Assembly: GCA_021799615.1 (NCBI GenBank) | Contig: JAJZAC010000013.1 | Location: 1-40,446, forward strand | Source of the DNA: Actinomycetes bacterium | GTDB lineage: Bacteria > Actinomycetota > Acidimicrobiia > Acidimicrobiales > RAAP-2 | Direction of reading: 5' to 3' | Length of the DNA stretch: 40,446 nucleotides | Shown here: in pieces, positions 31,336-38,806 of the stretch | Numbering within the stretch: the first letter of the stretch is position 1 | Layout of the letters: every line of letters begins with the position of its first letter | Made by a program: the position numbers and the translations under genes | The notes under the pieces: generated by a model | The model's database searches: none | Seen by the model: only the letters and a program-made list of their open reading frames with translations | Told to the model about the DNA's origin: nothing

Positions 31336-31980
31336 TCATGCCACGGTGAGGGTGCCCTCCATGTAGCCCATGGTCGCCATCGGGCCACCCATGCCGTCCG
31401 AGCCGCTACCGCAGGGAGCCATGCACTTCCACGTGAAGGTTCCCGACTTCGATGCCGTGAAGGTGAAGGTGACGACCAGCGGCTTCTGCTCGCTGTTGGC
31501 CGCAGCGGTCGGCGCCACGCCGAACGGGACGTTGATGCCGAGCTGGGGCACGGTGAACGTGTGGGCCACGTCGGAGGCGGCGACGGTGGTAACCGGCTGG
31601 CCGCCCTCGGTCAGGTCGGTGACGCCGGCGGCCTTGGTGTAGATGGCCATGTTGGCCGGCAGCGGGGCGGTACCCGTGTCGTAGCTGTAGATGGTCATGT
31701 CGACCGTGGCGCCCTTCGGCACGGTCATGTCCGACGGCTGGTACATGGGCCATCCACTGTGGTTGACCATCCCGCCGTCCATGACGACCGTGGCCAGGTG
31801 CACGGTGACGGGGGGAGGGGCGGTCGTGGTGTTGCTGGCGCTGCTGTTCGAGCTGCAGGCGGTCAGCGCCCCGCCAGCGGCCAGGGCGCCGGCGGCGACC
31901 AACATCCAGCGCCGGCCACGGCCCGCCCGGCTGCGGCCATCCTCAGCAGACATCGCATCTCCCCGAGTTGTCGTTTCCAT
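31336..31980 (-). CDS. Cupredoxin-like lipoprotein with CxxxC and Met cluster (paralogue 3)
   Basis: This 214-residue lipoprotein has its lipobox Cys at about residue 42 (GGALTACSS). It shares HSGWPMYQPSDM, SYDTGTAPLP, VAHTFTVPQLGINVP (His140) and Cys186-xxx-Cys190 (KCMAPCGSGSDGMGG) with paralogue 2, and has methionines at about 197, 201, 204 and 207. HTFTVPQLG closely echoes the HSFWVPELG stretch of cytochrome oxidase subunit II. It is the first gene of the minus-strand cluster; a 204-bp gap upstream must hold the promoter, but I could not identify a clear -10 box. The ATG at rc 31978-31980 has AGGAGG ten bases upstream. A second ATG nine codons in has a better-spaced GGGGAG and is an alternative start. 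Confidence 0.84.
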   Translation of the reverse strand: METTTRGDAMSAEDGRSRAGRGRRWMLVAAGALAAGGALTACSSNSSASNTTTAPPPVTVHLATVVMDGGMVNHSGWPMYQPSDMTVPKGATVDMTIYSYDTGTAPLPANMAIYTKAAGVTDLTEGGQPVTTVAASDVAHTFTVPQLGINVPFGVAPTAAANSEQKPLVVTFTFTASKSGTFTWKCMAPCGSGSDGMGGPMATMGYMEGTLTVA

Positions 31981-32184
31981 TCGGACCCAACCTCCTTGGC
32001 TCTGCGCGGCACGTGATGCACCACGCTGGTCCGGTACCCGATCGCCCCAACGGCGCTGGCGGCACCTCCAGCGATTCTGCGGACAGCAGGCGCCGTAGGG
32101 CAGCGAGCTACCACCGTGGATTCGCCCCGTAATTCCTCGGTACGGTCGTCCGGGGATTGCCGGCGCCAACGCGCAGGGCGGGAA

Positions 32185-33567
32185 TCAGGCGTCAGGAACG
32201 TGCACGGTGACCACCGTGCCACCGCCGGGCCCCGGTGCGATCCCGAGGCGGGCGCCGATGGCCTCGGCACGCTCCCGCATGCCGAGAATCCCCAGGCCAG
32301 GCGTAGACCCTGCAGCGATGCCCCGCCCGTCGTCGGCGATGGTGGCGCTGCACCCCGTGGGAGAGAAGGCGAGGCAGACCGACACCCGCTGCCCGCCGGC
32401 ATGGCGCTCGGCGTTGCGGAGTGCCTCCTGGACGATGCGGAAGACGGCCAGCTCGACCGGAGCACGGAGGCGCCGGGGGGTACCCTCCAGCGCGAAGCTG
32501 CGCTCGGTGGGCGCGCCGGGCTCCTCGAGGAGGGCCCGCACCGCGGCGACCAGGCCGAGGTCGTCGAGGACGGGCGGGCGTAGTCCGCGTGCCAGGGCTC
32601 GCAGCTCGGCGATCACGTCGAGGGCTTCCTGGCGGGCCGAGCGGATGGGCTCGGCCAGCGACGCACCCTCGGCGCGGGGTGCTCCGGCCGATCGCTCGGC
32701 GGACAGCAGGCGCTGGGACAGGTGGACCAGACGCTGCACCGGCTCGTCATGGAGCTCCTGCGAGATCCGCCGGCGCTCCTCCTCCTGCACCCTGACCAGG
32801 TCGTTGGCGTACGCCCGGGCGCTACGCCCCTCGCGCGCCTCGGCGGTGACGTCGTGCAGGACGACCTGGACGGTGCCTTCCTCCGCCTCGCCCGCGCCGG
32901 GGACCACCGTCGACTGGACCCGGAACTCCCGGGCCGCCTCGCCGGTGCCCACCGTGAGCAGGCGAGCCGCCGGTGCGTCGCCGGCGGGCGGGTCGCGCCA
33001 ATCTGGCCCGAGTCCGAGCTGGGACGCGGTCCTGCCACCGACACCGGCACCGAAGAGACGGCGGGCCGCCGGGTTGGCCAGGAGCACCGTCCCGGCCGGG
33101 TCCAGGAGCAGGGTGGGTGAGGCGTGGGCGTCGAGGAGGCTCCGATACCGGCGCTCGGCGGCCTGGTGCTCGGCATCGGCACGCTCGGCGGCCGACCGAG
33201 CCGCCCGCTCGCGCTCGATCCGCACCCCCACCAGCACGGCGACCGCCGTGATGAGCGTCAGCTCCAGGACGTCGGCGAACGGCTGCCCCTCGTCGTTGGG
33301 CAACAGCAGGTCGGGCATCCACAGCACCCAGGCCCACAGGGCGGTGGCCACCGACGGGCCCAGGCCGAACCTGGCCGCCGCGTAGCCCACCGGGACCAGC
33401 AGCAGTCCCACCGTCTCCGACGCGGGGAACGGGGTCGTCCGCAAGATGCCGACCTGGTCACCGACCAGGTGGAAGCTGGCGATGAGGACGAGGACGGCCT
33501 GGACGAGCCAGAAGCGCGGGTCGCGCAGTGGCGGGTGGAGCGCGTCGCGCCAGGCCCGGGCGATCAT
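32185..33567 (-). CDS. Membrane histidine kinase, HisKA_3 type with PAS domain (pair 2)
   Basis: This 460-residue sensor kinase is paralogous to the one at 23755-25398. The membrane domain (about 10-125) starts with DALHPPLRDPRFWLVQAVLV and includes LLLVPVGYAAARFGLGPSVA, matching the other kinase nearly motif by motif. A PAS-like domain follows (TLLLDPAGTVLLANPAARRL), then the HisKA_3 helix with His273 in SQELHDEPVQRL, and an HATPase domain with EALRNAERHA and GLGILGMRERAEAIG. It lacks the disordered N-terminal stretch of its paralogue. The ATG overlaps the regulator stop (ATGA). It lies immediately upstream of the electron-transfer cluster on the same strand. Confidence 0.93.
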   Translation of the reverse strand: MIARAWRDALHPPLRDPRFWLVQAVLVLIASFHLVGDQVGILRTTPFPASETVGLLLVPVGYAAARFGLGPSVATALWAWVLWMPDLLLPNDEGQPFADVLELTLITAVAVLVGVRIERERAARSAAERADAEHQAAERRYRSLLDAHASPTLLLDPAGTVLLANPAARRLFGAGVGGRTASQLGLGPDWRDPPAGDAPAARLLTVGTGEAAREFRVQSTVVPGAGEAEEGTVQVVLHDVTAEAREGRSARAYANDLVRVQEEERRRISQELHDEPVQRLVHLSQRLLSAERSAGAPRAEGASLAEPIRSARQEALDVIAELRALARGLRPPVLDDLGLVAAVRALLEEPGAPTERSFALEGTPRRLRAPVELAVFRIVQEALRNAERHAGGQRVSVCLAFSPTGCSATIADDGRGIAAGSTPGLGILGMRERAEAIGARLGIAPGPGGGTVVTVHVPDA

Positions 33568-34259
33568 CCGTCGGGCGACCCCGAAGCCGGTGCCACACCG
33601 TGGCGAGCCGCCCACAGCGCCGCTTCGGTCCGCGACCCCACACCCAGCTTGCCGAGCAGCTCGGTCACGTACCCTTCGACCGTCCGGACGTTCAGCCCGA
33701 GCTCCTCGGCCGTGCGGCGGTTGGTCCACCCGCTGGCCAGGCAGGTCAGCACCTGGAGCTCCCGGGTGGTGAAGCCGGCGAGAGGAGGTGGGTCGGTCCG
33801 AAGGGCCGGATGGGAGAGCAGGTGGACGAGGCTCTGGTCGAGCACGATCGCCCCGGCGGCGACCGCCCGCACGGCACCGGCCAGCTCGTCGCTGGTGGCC
33901 GTCTTGAGCAGGTAGCCCGACGCACCCCGGGTCACCGCCTCGGTCACGTACGCCGGGTCGTCGAAGGCGCTGACGATCAGCACCCGGACCGGGGTGGTGC
34001 CACGCTGGGTCGCCGCCAGGACGTCGAGCCCGCTCCCGTCGCCCAGACGGAAGTCCACCAGTGCGACCTGGGGGGACTCGGCCTCGATCACGGTCGTCGC
34101 CCCCGCCACCGACGAGGCCACCCCAACGACCTCGAGGTCGGGGTGCTGCGTCAGGAGCTCGCAGATACCCTCCCGGACCAGGGCGTGGTCGTCCACCACC
34201 ACCACCCGGACCGGGTCGCCCGGCGACCGGCCCACACCCGACGGCTCCCGAGAATCCAC
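33564..34259 (-). CDS. NarL/FixJ-type response regulator (pair 2)
   Basis: This 231-residue regulator has a receiver domain with VVDDHALVREG (about 21-31), phospho-acceptor Asp69 in VALVDFRLGDG, and GYLLKTA. A LuxR-type helix-turn-helix follows (FTTRELQVLTCLASG, then NRRTAEELGLNVRTVEGYV). SRTEAALWA near the end is shared with the regulator of pair 1. The gene order regulator-kinase is the same in both pairs. The GTG start (rc 34257-34259) lies six bases after a TAAGGT -10 box. A pair of direct repeats just upstream could be its own or another activator's binding site. Confidence 0.93.
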   Translation of the reverse strand: MDSREPSGVGRSPGDPVRVVVVDDHALVREGICELLTQHPDLEVVGVASSVAGATTVIEAESPQVALVDFRLGDGSGLDVLAATQRGTTPVRVLIVSAFDDPAYVTEAVTRGASGYLLKTATSDELAGAVRAVAAGAIVLDQSLVHLLSHPALRTDPPPLAGFTTRELQVLTCLASGWTNRRTAEELGLNVRTVEGYVTELLGKLGVGSRTEAALWAARHGVAPASGSPDG

Positions 34260-34265
34260 GGCTCG

Positions 34266-34271
34266 ACCTTA
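34266..34271 (-). promoter_or_regulatory. -10 box TAAGGT, leaderless-type promoter for the second response regulator
   Basis: TAAGGT (rc) ends six bases before the GTG, so the message should start on the start codon. Direct repeats lie 28-66 bases upstream of it. Confidence 0.55.
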
Positions 34272-34299
34272 TGCTCGGCCGAGGCCGGCAGGGAGCGAG

Positions 34300-34337
34300 G
34301 TTCCACGGGTATCACCCCCGAGTTCCCACGGGTTTCA
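34300..34337. repeat. Imperfect direct repeat upstream of the second response regulator
   Basis: GTTCCACGGGTATCAC (34300-34315) and GTTCCCACGGGTTTCAC (starting at 34322) differ by one inserted base and one substitution. Their 22-bp offset equals two DNA turns. Relative to the predicted start at 34259 they sit at about -41 to -78, a usual place for an activator. Confidence 0.6.
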
Positions 34338-34512
34338 CGCTGCCGCCGGCAGCCGGATCAGCAGATCCTTGACAGAGCGGAGCAACGTGCCAGTTCAGCA
34401 GCGCGGCGCCACCGATGGTCGTCGGGTGCGAAACGGGCCTGGCCGGCCGTTGCTCCCGGGCACCGGACCGTGGGACCACGGGCTGATCCGGCGATGGGCG
34501 AGGAGGTGCACG

Positions 34513-34776
34513 ATGGCATGGTTGACAGGGTTCCTCCTGGCGCTCGTGGCGATCGCCCTGGTCGCCGTCGTCGCCGAGTGGGTGGCGTTGGCCGTGTCGG
34601 CCGTCGTGCTCGCCACCCGCCGCGGCGCCCGAGGTCACGCCGATCCCGCAACGCCGCGGAACCTCGAGCGCTCCCTCGCCCCCGGAGACCTCCAGGAGCT
34701 CCGGGACCGGTTCGCCGAGCTGCTGGCCGGCGAGCCGGCTCCCTCCGTACCGCCCCACCCCCCGACGACCGGCTGA
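34513..34776 (+). CDS. Small single-helix membrane protein
   Basis: This 87-residue protein has one long N-terminal hydrophobic region (LTGFLLALVAIALVAVVAEW, extending through VALAVSAVVLAT), a basic stop-transfer stretch (RRGARGH), and a short helical cytoplasmic tail (LQELRDRFAELLAGE). AGGAGG lies six bases before the ATG, so this is a real translated gene rather than a chance frame. It is divergent from the regulator of pair 2, with a 253-bp gap that contains the direct repeats. I do not recognise a family, and its function is unknown. Confidence 0.7.
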   Translation: MAWLTGFLLALVAIALVAVVAEWVALAVSAVVLATRRGARGHADPATPRNLERSLAPGDLQELRDRFAELLAGEPAPSVPPHPPTTG

Positions 34777-34806
34777 CGTCGGCGCCCTGCGATGCCACCC
34801 CCGGCG

Positions 34807-35544
34807 TCAGCCGGGAGCTCGCCGCACGTGCTGGAAGACGACCACCCGCCGCTCCTCGAAGCCGAGGCGGCGGTACAGGCGCACGGCATCGACGTTGTCC
34901 ACGGCGACGTGGAGGAAGGGGGTCTCCCCCCGTGCCGAGACGGCGGCAGCCACCGAACGCACCAGGCGCGTGGCCAGCCCCTTCCCCCGCACCGCCGGAA
35001 GGGTGGCGACTGCGCTGATCTCCGCGTGGCCCGGCGGACGCATGCGCTCGCCGGCCATGGCCACCAGGCGGCCGGCGAACCGGATACCCACGTAGCCGCC
35101 GAGGGTGACGGTCTCGGGCAGGAACGGGCCCGGCCGGGTACGTTCGATCAGGGCAAGCATGTCGGGAACGTCAGCCACTCCGAGGGCGACGGCCTCCGGG
35201 TCGACCTCGGGGACGACACCGGTGCCGACCAGTTGCAGCGCCTGCCCCTCCCGCACCACCTCCCAGCCGGCAGGGACGTCGAGCCGGTCCCCTGACAAGC
35301 CCACTGTTCCTCCCGGTCCGACCAGGCGGGCCAGGTCCGACCACGCGCCGCTGGCACCCGCCGGATCCCCGTCGGACGACCCCGGCCGTATCGCTCCGAA
35401 CGGTGCGACGATCTGGCGGTAGCGGACGGCGACCCCGCTGGCAGCGGCGAAGGAGCGTTGCGGTCCGGTCAGTGCATGCCACACCGCGTGGTCGAGCACC
35501 CGGTCGACGGCAGGCGTCACCCCCGCCTCCGCGCCGCTGGTCAC
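34807..35544 (-). CDS. GNAT family N-acetyltransferase
   Basis: This 245-residue protein has a GNAT acetyl-CoA-binding fold in its C-terminal half: AEISAVATLPAVRGKGLATR contains the RGKGLA pyrophosphate loop, and NVDAVRLYRRLGFEERR is the typical last helix-strand. The N-terminal half (ALTGPQRSFA at the start, then a degenerate first domain) suggests an FR47-like two-domain member. The acceptor substrate cannot be predicted. The GTG start at rc 35542-35544 is the best-supported one. The gene is 55 bp downstream of the EamA transporter on the same strand, so the two may be co-transcribed. Confidence 0.85.
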   Translation of the reverse strand: MTSGAEAGVTPAVDRVLDHAVWHALTGPQRSFAAASGVAVRYRQIVAPFGAIRPGSSDGDPAGASGAWSDLARLVGPGGTVGLSGDRLDVPAGWEVVREGQALQLVGTGVVPEVDPEAVALGVADVPDMLALIERTRPGPFLPETVTLGGYVGIRFAGRLVAMAGERMRPPGHAEISAVATLPAVRGKGLATRLVRSVAAAVSARGETPFLHVAVDNVDAVRLYRRLGFEERRVVVFQHVRRAPG

Positions 35545-35599
35545 CGCCGGCCCCGAGCCCGTGTCCCGGGCCGGGGGCCGGTCGTCCCGGCAGGCGACC

Positions 35600-36535
35600 T
35601 CACCGTTCGGAGGCGACGGCCGGTGCCCGCGGCTCCCTTCCCACCGGGGCCGGCATCGCGCGGGTACGCCGCCCAGGAGCCAACGCGTCGTCCCCGCCCC
35701 CGCTTACCATCGGCGAACGCGCCAGGGTCACGGCACCGGCGCAGAGCAGTGCCAGGGCCAGCACTTCGCCGGCCACCGCCGGCGGTGCGGTGCGGATCCG
35801 GTCGCCGAAGGCGGCGATGCCGATGGTGATGCTGGCCAGCGGGTTCACTGTGACCATCGCCGCGCGTGATGCGGCGATGGGGCCGGCGTGGAGGGACGCC
35901 TGGAGAAGGAAGAACCCGACGGCACCCGTGGCGCCCAGGGCGTAGGGCTGCCAGGCGGTGAGGACGTGCCCCCAGCCGTGGGTGATGATCTCGGTGGTCG
36001 CCTTGGTCGCCGACGCGTTGTAGGCGAACAGCGATGCGGCGGCCGTCCCCAATGCGGTCGCTCGCCACCAGCGAGGCCCCCGCCCGGCTGCGCCGGCCAG
36101 GAGCACCGCCACCGAGACAGCGGCACCCGTCACCACCAGCCACGCGCCCGTCGACGGCTGCCGGGCCGACGCGTGCGGTGCGGCCACGACCAGGAACGCG
36201 GCCAGCCCCACCACGATGCCGACGGCGCCTGCCCATTCGGCACCCCCCGGCCGCTGGCCGAAGAAGATGGCCAGGATGGTGACGAGGAACAGGAGGTCCA
36301 GCGTCAGGATCGGTTGGACCTCGGTGAGGTCACCAAAGCGGAGCGCGATCGCCTGCAGGGCGAATTGGCCGAGGAGCAGGGCGAACCCGACGAGCCACAC
36401 ACCCCGGCGCAGGGCGTGGGCCAGCAGCCCCAGCCGCATGGTGGCGCCGGTCGGTGCCGATTCGACCCCCAGGCGCTGGAGCACCGCCGCCGTCGCACTG
36501 ACCAGTGCCGCGGTGGCAGCCAGCAGGTAGACCAT
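35600..36535 (-). CDS. EamA/DMT-superfamily transporter
   Basis: This 311-residue integral membrane protein has about ten helices in two halves, typical of drug/metabolite transporters. The helices include LAATAALVSATAAVLQRLG, GVWLVGFALLLGQFALQAI and WAGAVGIVVGLAAFLVVA in the first half and WLVVTGAAVSVAVLLAGAAG and VAGEVLALALLCAGAVTLA in the second. VQPILTLDLLFLVTI and AAMVTVNPLASITIGIAAFG are the repeated signature regions. The C-terminal 40 residues are polar. The ATG (rc 36533-36535) lies six bases after a TACGCT -10 box. The substrate is unknown. Confidence 0.88.
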   Translation of the reverse strand: MVYLLAATAALVSATAAVLQRLGVESAPTGATMRLGLLAHALRRGVWLVGFALLLGQFALQAIALRFGDLTEVQPILTLDLLFLVTILAIFFGQRPGGAEWAGAVGIVVGLAAFLVVAAPHASARQPSTGAWLVVTGAAVSVAVLLAGAAGRGPRWWRATALGTAAASLFAYNASATKATTEIITHGWGHVLTAWQPYALGATGAVGFFLLQASLHAGPIAASRAAMVTVNPLASITIGIAAFGDRIRTAPPAVAGEVLALALLCAGAVTLARSPMVSGGGDDALAPGRRTRAMPAPVGREPRAPAVASER

Positions 36536-36541
36536 CGACCG

Positions 36542-36547
36542 AGCGTA
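36542..36547 (-). promoter_or_regulatory. -10 box TACGCT for the EamA gene
   Basis: TACGCT (rc) ends six bases before the ATG. The divergent gene has its own -10 box 32 bp away at 36580-36585. Confidence 0.55.
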
Positions 36548-36579
36548 CTGCCGCCTGATCGCCGGGTCACGGGCGAAGG

Positions 36580-36585
36580 TAGCGT
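36580..36585 (+). promoter_or_regulatory. -10 box TAGCGT for the dimethylformamidase-like gene
   Basis: TAGCGT ends eight bases before the GTG at 36594. It supports that GTG over the internal ATG at 36822 as the start. Confidence 0.45.
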
Positions 36586-36593
36586 GAGCGACC

Positions 36594-38525
36594 GTGGTCG
36601 GCGACCGTGACGATGACGACGTGGACGGGCGGGACGTGACTGGCGCCGGTGGGGAGGCCGGCCACGGGGACGCGAGCGGAACGAGGGGCGGCGACGGGGC
36701 GAGCGACGTCGGCGACGACGTCGGGCGGCCCGCCGGCACCACCGGCGTCGACCGCGGCTCGTCCGTCGAGGCCGACGACGACGCAGCGAGCCGGGCCGGC
36801 AGCCAGGGGGGCGGGCCCGGCATGGACCGCCGGAAGTTCCTGACGGGCGCGGCGGTCGCGGGCGGTGCCCTGGTGGCCGGAGCCGGCATCTACGGGATCA
36901 CCCGGGTCGCGTCCGGCGGTCCGACCTCGAGGAGGCCTCCGGCGCGCCCCCGCACGATGGCGTCGTCGACGACCACGACGACGGTTCCCGGAGCGCGCCT
37001 TGCGCCCACTGCGTCGGGTGTGCTGCTGCCGATCTCTCCCGCCATCGTGGCCGAGAACGCCAAGCCGGGTCATGCCTGGTGGGTCACGACCGCGCAGCAG
37101 GCCGGCGACATCGAGGGGTTCGCCGACCGGGTCAGTGCCGTGTCCGGCGACGCCGTCACCCTCTACGTGAGCACCAAGGCCACCCACTTCCACGTCGAGG
37201 CCTACCGCATGGGCTACTACCAGGGCATCGGGGCCAGGCTGGTGTGGCAGTCCGACGAGGTGGCCGGCATCCGCCAGCCGTCGCCGACCCTGGTGGCGCC
37301 GACCAACACCATCGAGTGCCAGTGGTCGCCGTCACTAACGTTCACCGTGGACGCCACATGGCCGCCCGGCGCCTACCTGTTGAAGCTGGTCGGCGCCACG
37401 AGCGAGCAACAGTTCGTCCCCCTGTGCATCCGCGACGACACGTCGCGCGCGGCGGTGGTGATCCAGCACAGCGTCACCACCTGGCAGGCCTACAACCGCT
37501 GGGGCGGCTACAGCCTCTACTTCGGCAACTCCGGTGGACGTCTGTCGTTCGTTCACGCGCCGGGGGCCGCAGGGAGTTTCGCCGACCGGGCGCGGATCGT
37601 CTCGTTCGACCGCCCCTACGATCACGACTGGGCCTCGGGTGCCGCCGACTTCGTCGGCAACGAGCTCCCGGTCCTCTACCAGGCCGAACGCCTCGGCCTC
37701 GACGTGACCTACTGGACCGACGTCGACTTCCACGCCCGGCCGCAGCTGCTCGCCAACCACCGGGCCCTCGTCAGCCTGGGGCACGACGAGTACTGGTCAC
37801 TGCAGATGCGCGACGGCGCCCGCCAGGCGCTCGATGCCGGCACGAACCTGGCGTTCCTCGGCGCCAACGCCTCCTACCGGCAGATCCGGATGCAGCCCTC
37901 GGCGCTCGGGCCCGATCGGCTGCAGGTCTGCTACAAGTCGGCAACCGAGGACCCCATGTACGGGGTCGACGACGCCATCGTCACCGTGAACTGGCCGCAG
38001 CCTCCGGTGTCGCGCCCGGAGTGCCGATTGATCGGCAGCACCTACCAGGACATCGGCGCCCGGGCCGACCTGGTGGTCCGTGACCCCAGCTCGTGGCTCT
38101 TCGCAGGAACGGGGCTGGCGGCGGGCCAGCACCTGCCGCTCGTCGTCCAGGGCGAGTTCGACCGCTACGTCCCCGGCCAGGAGGGACCCACCAATGTCGA
38201 CATCCTGGCGCACTCCCTCGTGGCCAACCGGGGCGGCAACTACTCCGACATCACGTGGTACACGACACCGTCGGGCGGCGGCGTCTTCGCCTCGGGCACG
38301 GCCACCTGGGTCGGCTCCATCACCGGCAGCTCGGCCATTCCGGGGAACGTCCTGCCACCGGCCAGCCCGGCGGTGACAGGGCCGCTCCAGCGGGCGATGG
38401 AGAACCTCTACGCGGTGATCGCCACCGGCCCGGCGAGCGCCAGCCAGCCGTCGTCGGGCACGTGGCGGTCTGCCTACCGGTCGTCCGGGTCGATCCCCGC
38501 GGGTACACCAAGCAACGCCGACTAG
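36594..38525 (+). CDS. Tat-exported protein with N,N-dimethylformamidase beta-subunit-like domain
   Basis: From GTG 36594 this is a 643-residue protein. Residues 1-76 are acidic, Gly-rich and probably disordered. A twin-arginine signal MDRRKFLTGAAVAGGALVAG begins at residue 77, then a Thr/Pro linker, then a domain of about 500 residues resembling the large subunit of dimethylformamidase: VEAYRMGYYQGIGARLV, WQAYNRWGGYSLYF, SFDRPYDHDW, DVDFHARPQLL, SLGHDEYWSLQMRD and FLGANASYRQIRM. The domain family includes putative hydrolases of unknown substrate. A start at ATG 36822 would give a conventional signal; the -10 box favours the longer form. Its stop shares CTAG with the convergent gene. Confidence 0.8.
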   Translation: MVGDRDDDDVDGRDVTGAGGEAGHGDASGTRGGDGASDVGDDVGRPAGTTGVDRGSSVEADDDAASRAGSQGGGPGMDRRKFLTGAAVAGGALVAGAGIYGITRVASGGPTSRRPPARPRTMASSTTTTTVPGARLAPTASGVLLPISPAIVAENAKPGHAWWVTTAQQAGDIEGFADRVSAVSGDAVTLYVSTKATHFHVEAYRMGYYQGIGARLVWQSDEVAGIRQPSPTLVAPTNTIECQWSPSLTFTVDATWPPGAYLLKLVGATSEQQFVPLCIRDDTSRAAVVIQHSVTTWQAYNRWGGYSLYFGNSGGRLSFVHAPGAAGSFADRARIVSFDRPYDHDWASGAADFVGNELPVLYQAERLGLDVTYWTDVDFHARPQLLANHRALVSLGHDEYWSLQMRDGARQALDAGTNLAFLGANASYRQIRMQPSALGPDRLQVCYKSATEDPMYGVDDAIVTVNWPQPPVSRPECRLIGSTYQDIGARADLVVRDPSSWLFAGTGLAAGQHLPLVVQGEFDRYVPGQEGPTNVDILAHSLVANRGGNYSDITWYTTPSGGGVFASGTATWVGSITGSSAIPGNVLPPASPAVTGPLQRAMENLYAVIATGPASASQPSSGTWRSAYRSSGSIPAGTPSNAD

Positions 38526-38806
38526 CCGGGCCGGCCGGAACGCACGTGCTGGCGGGCCGCCCGGGCGAGCGATACGCCGAGGACGGCGGCGACCAGCATG
38601 GGCAGCAGCACGGCGGCGACCAGGCGGGCGCCCCGGTCGACGCTCAGCGCCGCTGCCGCACCGACCACGACCACGACCCCGACGAAGAGCTCAGGGGTCT
38701 CGCCGACGAGGAACTCCCACCAGAAGGCCCCGAAGGCGACGACGGCCCGCACCAGGGCGGACCGGGAACGCGCACGAGGCGGTGGCGAGCCCGGCACCCG
38801 GCTCAC
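38522..38806 (-). CDS. Small membrane protein, two to three helices
   Basis: This 94-residue protein has hydrophobic segments around LVRAVVAFGAFWWEFLVG, LFVGVVVVVGAAAALSV and LVAAVLLPMLVAAVLGVSLA. The GTG start (rc 38804-38806) overlaps the stop of the upstream membrane protein gene as GTGA, so the two are coupled. WWEFLVGETPE is a notable charged interruption in the membrane. I do not recognise the family. Coupling suggests it works with the COG4280-like protein, perhaps as an accessory subunit. Confidence 0.75.
   Translation of the reverse strand: MSRVPGSPPPRARSRSALVRAVVAFGAFWWEFLVGETPELFVGVVVVVGAAAALSVDRGARLVAAVLLPMLVAAVLGVSLARAARQHVRSGRPG

Noticed and set aside
34369-34397. TTGACA at 34369-34374 as a -35 box for the small membrane protein gene
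   Set aside because: At 17-bp spacing the -10 position reads AGTTCA, which is not a TANNNT box, so I do not call a promoter.
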